A DNA stretch of 60,000 nucleotides from Nematostella vectensis (lineage: Eukaryota > Cnidaria > Anthozoa > Actiniaria > Edwardsiidae). The translations under genes and the position numbers were made by a program. The notes under the pieces were generated by a model. The model ran no database searches. It was not told where the DNA came from and worked only from the letters and a program-made list of their open reading frames with translations. Below, in pieces: positions 32,301 through 40,577 of this stretch. How positions within the stretch are numbered: position 1 is the stretch's first letter; each line of letters opens with the position of its first letter. The stretch is taken from the NCBI RefSeq assembly GCF_932526225.1, contig NC_064036.1, forward strand, positions 2,420,001-2,480,000. The letters are read 5' to 3'.

Positions 32301-33995
32301 AATGATTTGTGTGCTTTTATAGTGTTTGAAAACCGAGGTTTTTTTGGATGGGGTGGGATTTGAGAGCTGATCAGTGGAGCACTGAGGTTTTTAAAATGCT
32401 ATGAAGGGACAAAAATAATGTTTTATTTCTTCTATAAAATGATTTTTACATTAAGCTAAATACAAAACATAACGAAAACTTCGCAACGACGCTGACTCGT
32501 TGTGTCATTCCAATGCACTTCAACGCACACCAGGAGGACAGTTGAATAAACTAATTCAGTGACTCATTTAATGACGCACTGATAGCTAAAGCTGGGCACG
32601 CTGTTGTTTCTGATATCACTAGCTCATCGCAATCCACAGGTCAGCGGTATCTGCCAAGGGATGACACAACCCTTTTCAAATAGTTCGACGCATGCGCAGT
32701 GTCTGAGCGATGGACGCTGGAATATTAGTGCGGAGGTCACGTGTCAGTGCCAGGCTGGATATCAGCCCGTGTCTAGGTTGTGTGAAGGTGAGATGGATTT
32801 TGGAGAAGGAATCATCCGCTATCATCAACCTTTTCCCTATCTCCCCTGTTATTCCTCTATCATCAACCTTTTCCCTATCTCCCCTGTTATTCCTCTATCA
32901 TCAACCTTTTCCCTATCTCCCCTGTTATTCCTCTATCATCAACCTTTTCCCTGTCTCCCCTGTTATTCCTCTATCATCAACCTTTTCCCTGTCTCCCCTG
33001 TTATTCCTCTATCATCAACCTTTTCCCTATATCCCCTGTTATTCCTCTATTATCAACCTTTTCACTGTCTCCCCTGTTATTCCTCTATCATCAACCTTTT
33101 CCCTATCTCCCCTGTTATTCCTCTATCATCAACCTTTTCCCTATCTCCCCTGTTATTCCTCTATCATCAACCTTTTCCCTGTCTCCCCTGTTATGAAAAA
33201 CGCTAACATGCTGACTGAAGATTATGTTGTTTGAGTAATCTGTTACCCTAATTAGGGGATTGTCGGATTTCTGAGAATATTTTTAAAACATAGTCACGGA
33301 TTTTGAAGTCTGATAACGACTCCTGTCGACAGCATGCCCTTCAGGGATGTTCAAGGCTGAATCGGGAAACACGCCATGCAAACAATGCCCGGATAACTCT
33401 TCCCCAAACGATACACGGGATGCCTGTGTGTGCAATCCGGGATATTACCGAATGCTAAGTGAGCCACGTGACGGGAAATGCACAAGTAAGAGAAGTAAAT
33501 TCATTATTAGTAAATTATGAAGCGAAGTTCTGCTGCTTACTTCTATTCTATAAAATAATATAAAAGATATGACGCAAAAAAACGCTACCTTGTGAAATGG
33601 GTCCAACCAGACAGCAGGGCCAAAGCAGGGGGTGGGGCAAGTGTCCCCCAAATATTAAAAAAAATATGGTTTTAAATGACCAGTAGGGACGTGGCTACGC
33701 CCCCAATGTTTTTTTAATGTTTCTGTTTTGTGCCCCCCCCCCATCCCCCCACCAACACACACTCACACATTAATTCAAGGCCTGCTACGGTTATGCATAG
33801 TGTATATAAAGTGCAGAGAAATTCTGTAAGCTTGAGAACCGTTCGAGCTAGCGTGAGTTCAAAATGTCCAGGATTAACCGGGTTTTATTGTACATATTCT
33901 CGTTATGGCTTGTGAAGCCATTTGATCTTTCGTCAAAGTCCCATCTCACAACAGTTTCCCTCAAGCTATAATGTGTAATTCTAACATATATACTG

Positions 33996-34079
<84 letters not shown>

Positions 34080-37000
34080 GTAATAGTAATAGTAATAGTA
34101 GTAGTAGTAGTAGTAGTAATAGTAATAGTAATAGTAATAGTAATAGTAATAGTAATAGTAATAGTAATAGTAATAGTAATAGTAATAGTAATAGTAATAG
34201 TAATAGTAATAGTAATAGTAATAGTAATAGTAATAGTAATAGTAATAGTAATAGTAATAGTAATAGTAATAGTAATAGTAATAGTAATAGTAATAGTAAT
34301 AGTAATAGTAATAGTAATAGTAATAGTAATAGTAATAGTAATAGTAATAGTAATAGTAATAGTAATAGTAATAGTAATAGTAATAGTAATAGTAATAGTA
34401 ATAGTAATAGTAATAGTAATAGTAATAGTAATAGTAATAATAATAATAATAAACTTATTGTTTTCTCAACTCCACACAATGGATATCTCCGTTTTTGTGC
34501 GCCATCCCCAATAGTTTCTATCCTGTGTAAAGCCCATGTTTATACTATACTTATACTACTGTTTATACTTTTTCTCCACAGCCACCCCGTCAGCCCCAAG
34601 AGACCTCATTTCGGTCTCAATTCAACCGGATACCCTGCTGCTATCATGGAAGCCACCGCTGGAAGATGGCGGCCGTAGTGACCTTACTTACATAATCACA
34701 TGTAGACGCTGTCACAATGGCAACGATTCTGATGTTTGTGATTTGGACTGTGAAAGAAGCATAGCATTTACACCCATAGCCAATCAAAGTGTGTATACAC
34801 ACGTGACCATATCAGGCTTGAGCCCAGGCTCTCGATATGTGCTGAGAGTGTCCTCGCGGAACGGAGTGACCAGCTTCGCTGACGGCTCCGCAATTCGGTT
34901 TATCGAGGTCAATGTAACACTACCGATACGAGGTAAGAATGCTCCTGGAAAAATGCATCTTTTCTGGTCTTTGTGAAACCGATGTCAAGTATAAGGAAAA
35001 AATAACGATCTAATAAATTGCCCCGTGCAAATGGCGAATGGCACCAGGTGCACAGTCATGGGTATCATATGGGAAAAGGACAGTTGACGATCCTTCAATA
35101 AGAAATGACTCCCTTTTTCCCTGCACACCCTCCTCTAGGGTTTCAAACAGCGCCGGCATTGCTAGACCAGCGTGCTGTTGGCACGGGGCTTAACGTTTGT
35201 CAAGGACTACAGTGTACACACACTCGACACACTTGAGTGGAACCTCTAGCGAACTGCAATGACATCAACTACAATGCTCAAGTTAACTACAAGACAAAGA
35301 AAACGTTGGCGAGCTACTTCAAAATACCTTTTAAAGCCCCCTGCAAATAGCGACAGTGTTGCTAGTACTAATAGTGCTGTTTATACACCATGTCTGCCAA
35401 CATTTCCTTTGCCTTGTAGTCAATGGGGCGTAACGGGCTTCTAACTACTTATCAAACCAAAGTTACATTCTCGCTCATTTTTCTTAGCTGTTTGTAATAA
35501 TATCCACCCCTGTCTAGGACGACAGGCATTATTCTTGTTATGATACCCATACAAATAGCTGTAGACTGCTTTGCTTTAATTCTTTATGTAAAACAAGGCA
35601 CAACTACTTCATTTTACCAACAATGCCAAAGAAACACGATATATGGTTGTGTGCATGTGGTTTTCTATTGATGATTTTTCAGAAGCCCTCAAAGTACGCA
35701 CAACCTACGTCATGGGAAACATGGCTGTGCTCTCATGGTCCTCTCTAAACGTGACACTGTTGTCAACAGTCTGTAAGAAATGTGACACCATGGACTATGA
35801 TTGCGTGACTTGTAACGCAACCTGTGGCGACACATTTATGATTAAGGCAAAGGACAGTGTTCTCATAGCAACAGGGCTTGAGGAGAAGACTAAATATCAT
35901 TTGGCGTTTGAGGTTATCGAGACGCAAAGTAACAGAAGTAGTAACGCAACTGTATGTGTGACCACCGCAGATCGCGTGAATGGAGAGGGTGATAGCAAGC
36001 CTAAAGGTGAGCGTAAGCTTGTTGCTTTCGAGTGGCGCATTATAACGCAATGTTAAATCGCAATATGTCACCTCCGGGAAATCTAAAATCGAAATCCAGG
36101 AATGTATTAAAATGAAACAGGAACGTCGTGCGCCTATAAAGACAAACCCTATGACTAAATAACCCTATCCGAAAGGCCACCCCTTGAGCCCTAACCTCTA
36201 TCGTGCATCCCTTGGGCCCTAACCTCTATCGTGCACCCCTTGGGCCCTAACCTCTATCGTGCACCCCTTGAGCCCTTATCTCTATCGTGCACCCCTTGGG
36301 CCCTTACCTCTATCGTGCACCCCTTGAGCCCTAACCTCTATCGTGCACCCCTTGGGCCCTAACCTCTATCGTGTACCCCTTGAGCCCTAACCTCTATCGT
36401 GCACCCCTTGAGCCCTAACCTCTATCGTGCACCCCTTGAGCCCTAACCTCTATCGTGCACCCCTTGAGCCCTAACCTCTATCGTGCACCCCTTGAGCCCT
36501 AACCTCTATCGTGCACCCCTTGAGCCCTAACCTCTATCGTGCCCCCCTTGAGCCCTAACCTCTATCGTGCACCCCTTGGGCCCTAACCTCTATCGTGCAC
36601 CCCTTGAGCCCTAACCTCTATCGTGCACCCCTTGGGCCCTAACCTCTATCGTGCACCCCTTGGGCCCTAACCTCTATCGTGCACCCCTTGAGCCCTTATC
36701 TCTATCGTGTACCCCTTGGGCCCTTACCTCTATCGTGCACCCCTTGAGCCCTAACCTCTATCGTGCACCCCTTGAGCCCTAACCTCTATCGTGCACCCCT
36801 TGGGCCCTAACCTCTATCGTGTACCCCTTGAGCCCTAACCTCTATCGTGCACCCCTTGAGCCCTAACCTCTATCGTGCACCCCTTGAGCCCTAACCTCTA
36901 TCGTGCCCCCCTTGAGCCCTAACCTCTATCGTGCACCCCTTGGGCCCTAACCTCTATCGTGCACCCCTTGAGCCCTAACCTCTATCGTGCACCCCTTGGG

Positions 37001-38249
37001 CCCTAACCTCTATCGTGTACCCCTTGAGCCCTAACCTCTATCGTGCACCCCTTGAGCCCTAACCTCTATCGTGCACCCCTTGAGCCCTAACCTCTATCGT
37101 GCCCCCCTTGAGCCCTAACCTCTATCGTGCACCCCTTGGGCCCTAACCTCTATCGTGCACCCCTTGAGCCCTAACCTCTATCGTGCACCCCTTGAGCCCT
37201 AACCTCTATCGTGCACCCCTTGAGCCCTAACCTCTATCGTGCCCCCCTTGAGCCCTAACCTCTATCGTGCACCCCTTGGGCCCTAACCTCTATCGTGCAC
37301 CCCTTGAGCCCTAACCTCTATCGTGCACCCCTTGAGCCCTAACCTCTATCGTGCACCCCTTGGGCCCTAACCTCTATCGTGCACCCCTTGAGCCCTAACC
37401 TCTATCGTGCCCCCCTTGAGCCCTAACCTCTATCGTGCACCCCTTGAGCCCTAACCTCTATCGTGCCCCCCTTGAGCCCTAACCTCTATCGTGCACCCCT
37501 TGGGCCCTAACCTCTATCGTGCACCCCTTGAGCCCTAACCTCTATCGTGCACCCCTTGAGCCCTAACCTCTATCGTGCACCCCTTGAGCCCTAACCTCTA
37601 TCGTGCACCCCTTGAGCCCTTAGCCTTGTCTTCACCATTTCCTCTGTCTTATGGCAGCTCTCCATTTGTTTTGTGGCTAATCGAGCTAATTTCATCACCA
37701 GCACTTATGGCCGATGTTGGCGCTGTTTGCATATTGCCTCAATGCCTGTCATATTTATACAACATTTAACATAGAAGCTTGTGTTCCTTAGTTCCAAGTG
37801 TGAGAACATAATTTACACTGTATAGGCGCTATATGAACGCAATCTTTTTTTTTTTTATCTATCTCTATTATTTGTTATTCTGTAGCTTATTCGCACTTAT
37901 GAACATGTCGCAAAATCAAGCCTTCTTGTGCTATGCAGGTGCTGGAGAGGCAAACAAGGAGAACATTGTTACCACATCCTCGATACTTGTACTGGCTCTG
38001 TCTAGCGGGCTTCTACTCTGCTCTGGGATTATGCTTATTGTCACATTACACTTGCGACGACGTTGGTACAAAAGGGCTAAGGACCACAGGGAGCCAGAGT
38101 CGCAGGACGGGGAAAGTTACGGAGTAGAAAATATTCTATACATGGAAGAGAGGTACATGAACTCCAAGCCGGAAAACGATGCAAGGAACGCCACAGCAAC
38201 TAACGTCCGACTCAAAAGACAGCAAAACAATAACGAACATCCAAGTTAA
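29393..38249 (+). CDS. Eph receptor-like membrane protein lacking kinase and SAM domains
   Basis: Eight exons join in phase: 29393-29474, 29579-29655, 31348-31851, 32640-32787, 33345-33485, 34582-34932, 35683-36006 and 37939-38249 (TAA). They give about 645 residues. The order is that of an Eph receptor ectodomain: signal peptide (ILLILLIISSIAAEE), ephrin-binding domain, Cys-rich sushi/EGF-like region, two fibronectin type III domains and one membrane helix. The cytoplasmic tail is only about 65 residues and ends at a stop. I see no tyrosine kinase or SAM sequence anywhere up to the next gene. Such a protein could bind ephrins and signal in reverse, act as a decoy, or associate with full-length receptors (inference). 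From exon 4 on, the introns are all phase 1, as in modular extracellular genes. Confidence 0.9.
31026..31350 (+). repeat. 45-bp minisatellite made of copies of the Eph exon 3 splice acceptor
   Basis: Seven tandem units of CAGTGGCGCTCCCTAGTACT, TAAAGTCTCGTTCTCACCAT and GTCCA run directly into the acceptor of exon 31348-31851. Each unit contains CATGTCCACAG|TGGCGC, matching the authentic CATATCCACAG|TGGCGC, so the unit holds the acceptor and the first six exon bases. The array is nearly homogeneous and probably recent. It reads open in several frames but is non-coding. Confidence 0.93.
31348..31851 (+). CDS. Ephrin-binding (ligand-binding) domain exon
   Basis: This 504-base exon encodes the bulk of the ligand-binding jelly-roll. 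Landmarks shared with Eph receptors are YTTCDL near the start, WLTFTVRECPSSLPHC, HFAVYTRHS, VYIGFQDVGACVAV and VRMTYQYCSE. The paired cysteines of the domain are present. The acceptor is CATATCCACAG|TGGCGCC and the donor GCGCAG|GTGCGT, both phase 0. The preceding exon 29579-29655 supplies the first strand (LLFRRQYTDLNWTWLTTFRF). Several Asn-X-Ser/Thr sites suggest glycosylation. Confidence 0.9.
31974..32274. mobile_element. MITE-like element with about 33-bp terminal inverted repeats
   Basis: The left end AGGCCCGATTCATACGCCGC then ACTCCTGCCGTGC and the reverse complement of the right end (AGACCCGATTCATACGTCGC then GCTCCTGCCGTGC) match almost perfectly. Internal sub-repeats (GATTCAAACGTCGAGCTACT and a complementary GTTCGACGTCTGAATCGG) make it a complex foldback. 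It lies in Eph intron 3 and has no coding capacity. Confidence 0.8.
32640..33485 (+). CDS. Cys-rich region exons of the Eph-like receptor
   Basis: Exon 32640-32787 encodes VSGICQGMTQPF through WNISAEVTCQCQAGYQPVSR. Exon 33345-33485 encodes GMFKAESGNTPCKQCPDNSS and DACVCNPGYYRM. These match the sushi-like and EGF-like segments between the ligand-binding and FN3 domains of Eph receptors, including the FKAxxGNxPCxxCP pattern. The intron between them begins with a 38-bp minisatellite. Confidence 0.88.
32818..33192. repeat. 38-bp minisatellite, about 10 copies
   Basis: Units of TATCATCAACCTTTTCCCTA then TCTCCCCTGTTATTCCTC begin about 30 bases after the donor of Eph exon 32640-32787. The unit carries no splice donor and no exon sequence, so it differs from the junction-derived arrays. 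The pyrimidine-rich strand is the sense strand. Confidence 0.9.
33998..34452. repeat. Long (AAT)n / (AGTAAT)n microsatellite
   Basis: About 80 bases of AAT repeats pass into roughly 360 bases of nearly perfect AGTAAT hexamers, then back to AAT. The array ends about 130 bases before the FN3 exon acceptor at 34581. It yields long poly-Asn/Ser or poly-Leu open frames that are artefacts of its triplet period. A decayed inverted-repeat element end (CAGGGCCAAAGCAGGGGGTG) lies at about 33612. Confidence 0.95.
34582..36006 (+). CDS. Two fibronectin type III domain exons
   Basis: Exon 34582-34932 encodes the first FN3 domain, beginning TPSAPRDLISVSIQPDTLLL then SWKPPLEDGGRSDLTYIITC, a characteristic Eph sequence. 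It includes the GLSPGSRYVLRVSSRNGVT strand pattern. Exon 35683-36006 encodes a more diverged second FN3 domain (YVMGNMAVLSWSSLN, TGLEEKTKYHLAFEV) with extra cysteines (CKKCDTMDYDCVTCNATC) that could form added disulphides. Each is a single phase-1/phase-1 exon module. Confidence 0.85.
36178..37622. repeat. 28-bp minisatellite, about 51 copies
   Basis: The unit CCCTAACCTCTATCGTGCAC then CCCTTGAG fills most of the intron before the Eph membrane exon. Each unit contains CCCTAA, the animal telomere hexamer, though not in tandem with itself. Variant units (TTGGG for TTGAG, GCCCCCC for GCACCCC, TTATCT for TAACCT, GTGTACC) recur in ordered blocks, so a higher-order structure is likely. It contains neither neighbouring splice site. 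Confidence 0.95.
37939..38249 (+). CDS. Membrane helix and short cytoplasmic tail exon (terminal)
   Basis: The exon encodes a linker (GAGEANKENIVTTSS), a hydrophobic helix (ILVLALSSGLLLCSGIMLIV) and a basic stop-transfer segment (HLRRRWYKRAKDHRE), then about 55 polar residues to TAA. The tail has three clustered tyrosines (ESYGVENILYMEERYMNSKP). YMNS fits the Y-x-N pattern bound by Grb2-type SH2 domains when phosphorylated; that is family knowledge and remains untested here. The juxtamembrane tyrosine region that normally leads into the kinase is not recognisable. Confidence 0.88.
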
Positions 38250-38958
38250 TAAGACTGATTCATTAGCCTCTGTGCTATACGGATACACCGATTTAAAACT
38301 GGGTTGCACCCGAGAATTCTTGTTGTCCTTGCCTGATGGTTAACGTATAAATGGCTGGATTCTGGTCTTTGAAAACCACGTAAATGTTAACAGGCACAAA
38401 AACAATAGTACACCTTTACAAACCTGGGTTTATTTCTCATTTGATACCAACAAGGCACTGCGGGTTACGTCACATGGATTCTCCGAATGCGTTATTTGAA
38501 ATACGTGTATACCCAGGTCAACCAGTATATTTCAACAAACTTAGAGACTGGTGAGCATAATCTTTGGGACCTCTGGTTTACTGTGTGGTACTGGTTTCAG
38601 ATTCCTTAGCCCAATCGTTATGAAGGGCTATTTATATATGCTATTTCCAAGAACGTCTGGAGCTTTTTTTTCGAAAATAGTCAACCTCAAACGGCGTCAA
38701 CAACAGGAACATCAAACTGGAGATCAAAATCAACCGATACTCTTTTTTGATAAGAACGTCTAATTTTCAGTTGAGGATGCACCGTTCTTATTTTTTAAGC
38801 ATTTTTTAAAATGCTGAAAATGTTCTTAAATTCAATGCATAAAAAATAATACTCAATGAATCATAAGAAAAGAATAACACACATGATCTATGAACACAAT
38901 TAGATTCTGCATTTTGGAACGCATCACATTTTGACAAATTTAGGTATATATACTTTAC

Positions 38959-39081
38959 GGCCAGACTTTCCGGAGGCCCTTTCGTACTATAACCCATTAC
39001 CCCTGGCCACACACACACAAAAAACAACAGTAATGACAGCAAAATGGCCTTCAAGGGATGAACATTGTGTTTCGAGGCCAT
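38959..39081 (-). CDS. Candidate orphan first exon encoding a signal peptide or signal anchor
   Basis: ATG at 39081 opens MASKHNVHPLKAILLSLLLF and FVCVWPGVMGY, a convincing hydrophobic signal segment preceded by basic residues, followed by STKGPPESLA. A possible donor (CTGGCC|GTAAAG) closes it at 38959 in phase 0. No other exon of such a gene is evident nearby. It could be the missing 5' exon of the minus-strand aminopeptidase, which would place the whole Eph-like gene inside an aminopeptidase intron. Equally it may be a chance open frame. Confidence 0.25.
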
Positions 39082-39896
39082 AGAAATGGACCTGGAGGAG
39101 CATAATAAACATCTCTGCTTCTTAAGTTGTGTTTGCTGATCTCTTTCCCTTTTGTAGTATTTTTCACTTTTTTTTTTTGGGGGGGGGGGAAGAGTGGGTG
39201 GGTACTACTTATGGCCGATACGGGTTCAATGTGCTAACAGGAAATCTTCACATCGGACGTTTACAATAAATTGAGAGAGTGACATCGAGACCACAAACTC
39301 TTTTGCTTTTACTAAAGCATAAGCCACGAGTTAAGAACGGGAACTCAATGGCGTTGGGAACAGAGGTTGTTTGACTATTTTTTTGCATTATTATAATTAT
39401 ACTATTATTTGGTGAAATAAACTTGATTGATTGATTAAATTGATTTCGGTCGGGCATGTTTCGTATATCGCGTCGGGGACTGTTCGCGCGCCACGGGGTA
39501 GTAGCTTGGATTACGCAACGTAACTTGACCGGGTATCTACGTAAACACGGAGATCACGCATCACAAAACAAGGTACAATTCGACCAAATCAGAGGGGAGT
39601 TCCATTGTTTGTCATTTATAAATCAATTTACAAAACAACCTGTTCCAAAACACCCTTGGGAACTGGGATTCTTCTCGGTTTTAGTCCGAGGACCTGGGTT
39701 TTGGTTTTGAAAACTGGATTCCCCCGGGGAGAGGGCTTTTGGGCTATCCTTGTCATTCTTTTTATGTGTTCGTTTCCGTAAAGGTCCATTAAGGTTAAGT
39801 GATCTTTTATCAGGATATTATTCACTCACAAATAGGCCGTCATGGAATTTAAAAAGCAATCCGAACCAAAGCATATTTACACCATTCAACATTTAA

Positions 39897-39902
39897 TTTA
39901 TT
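39897..39902 (-). promoter_or_regulatory. Candidate polyadenylation signal of eIF4G
   Basis: AATAAA on the minus strand about 675 bases after the eIF4G stop at 40578. It is the first clear hexamer I noted there, and its position is plausible for a 3' untranslated region. Cleavage would fall near 39870-39885. Confidence 0.4.
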
Positions 39903-40577
39903 TATAATCCTCTTTTTTGGACACAAAATAGGAATCTTCCACTTTACAATTTTATTCTCTGGATGCACTGCTCTGTAAACAGCGGTCAATTCAGCCACAT
40001 CAGGATCGTCATCTTCATCGACCTGCTCGTACTGGATCAATGTGCACGCTGTTAATAATAGCAGATCTACGAAATATAAGACCAATACTGGGGACAATTA
40101 ACCCCTCAGTCTAGCACCAGTCTTTACCAGTCCTCTATCGACAGAGGACTGCAGTGACGCAATATGACGTCATCTACTATATTCATTTTGCATTTTGAGA
40201 CAGATGCTCACATGGAATACTAGCGCATCACAGATGCCTTTGTAGTAACCCCACTGTCATTGACAGCTTCCGTATTATGTAGCATAGATACTACTATCGT
40301 AATAGTTCAATTGCTGCTCCCCGTTGAAGATACAACAGAAGCTGTGGGGCTCAACGCATCTTGTGGATGGTCTACAGCACATAATCTATGAGATTTTGCT
40401 TCACAATCACCATGTGAAATTCTCCTTTTGACAATAACACGACAAAATCCAGCATAGATCAGCGCGGGTGGGCCCCATCAGTCGGCTATTCCAGCCTCGA
40501 CCTGGAGCCCAAGTGTATGATATGGAGTACATCAAAGCACTGTGTCCATCATATCACACATTTCTGACACATGCAGT

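Larger units (their letters stand above)
38250..40577. other. Convergent 3' region between the Eph-like gene and eIF4G
   Basis: The two genes converge here. The eIF4G 3' untranslated region runs from 40577 to about 39870. Around 39385-39440 the plus strand reads AATAAACTTGATTGATTGAT then TAAATTGA, which resembles the 3' tail of a LINE fragment. A plus-strand open frame at 39456 (MFRISRRGLFARHGVVAW) looks like a mitochondrial presequence followed by a possible donor (AACAAG|GTACAA), but I cannot link it to a gene. I found no kinase-domain sequence that could extend the Eph-like protein. Confidence 0.4.

Noticed and set aside
32818-33192. 38-bp Eph intron repeat as junction-derived
   Set aside because: It starts about 30 bases past the donor and contains neither the donor nor exon sequence.
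32604-33234. Long plus-strand frames continuing from the Eph Cys-rich exon into a repeat
   Set aside because: The exon ends at a good donor at 32787 and rejoins in phase at 33345; the continuation is 38-bp minisatellite.
33961-34678. Poly-Asn/Ser and poly-Leu open frames
   Set aside because: Produced by AAT/AGTAAT microsatellite; no coding context.
36178-37622. CRISPR array or telomere tract
   Set aside because: The 28-bp units are contiguous without spacers, and the gene context is animal. CCCTAA occurs only once per unit, so it is an ordinary minisatellite.
38551-38763. Possible Eph kinase or 3' coding extension
   Set aside because: Translated sequence shows no kinase motif such as HRD or DFG, and the terminal exon already ends in TAA.
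39849-40097. Minus-strand frame with an acidic segment downstream of eIF4G
   Set aside because: Lies in the 3' untranslated region between the eIF4G stop (40578) and the candidate AATAAA at 39902; no family similarity recognised.
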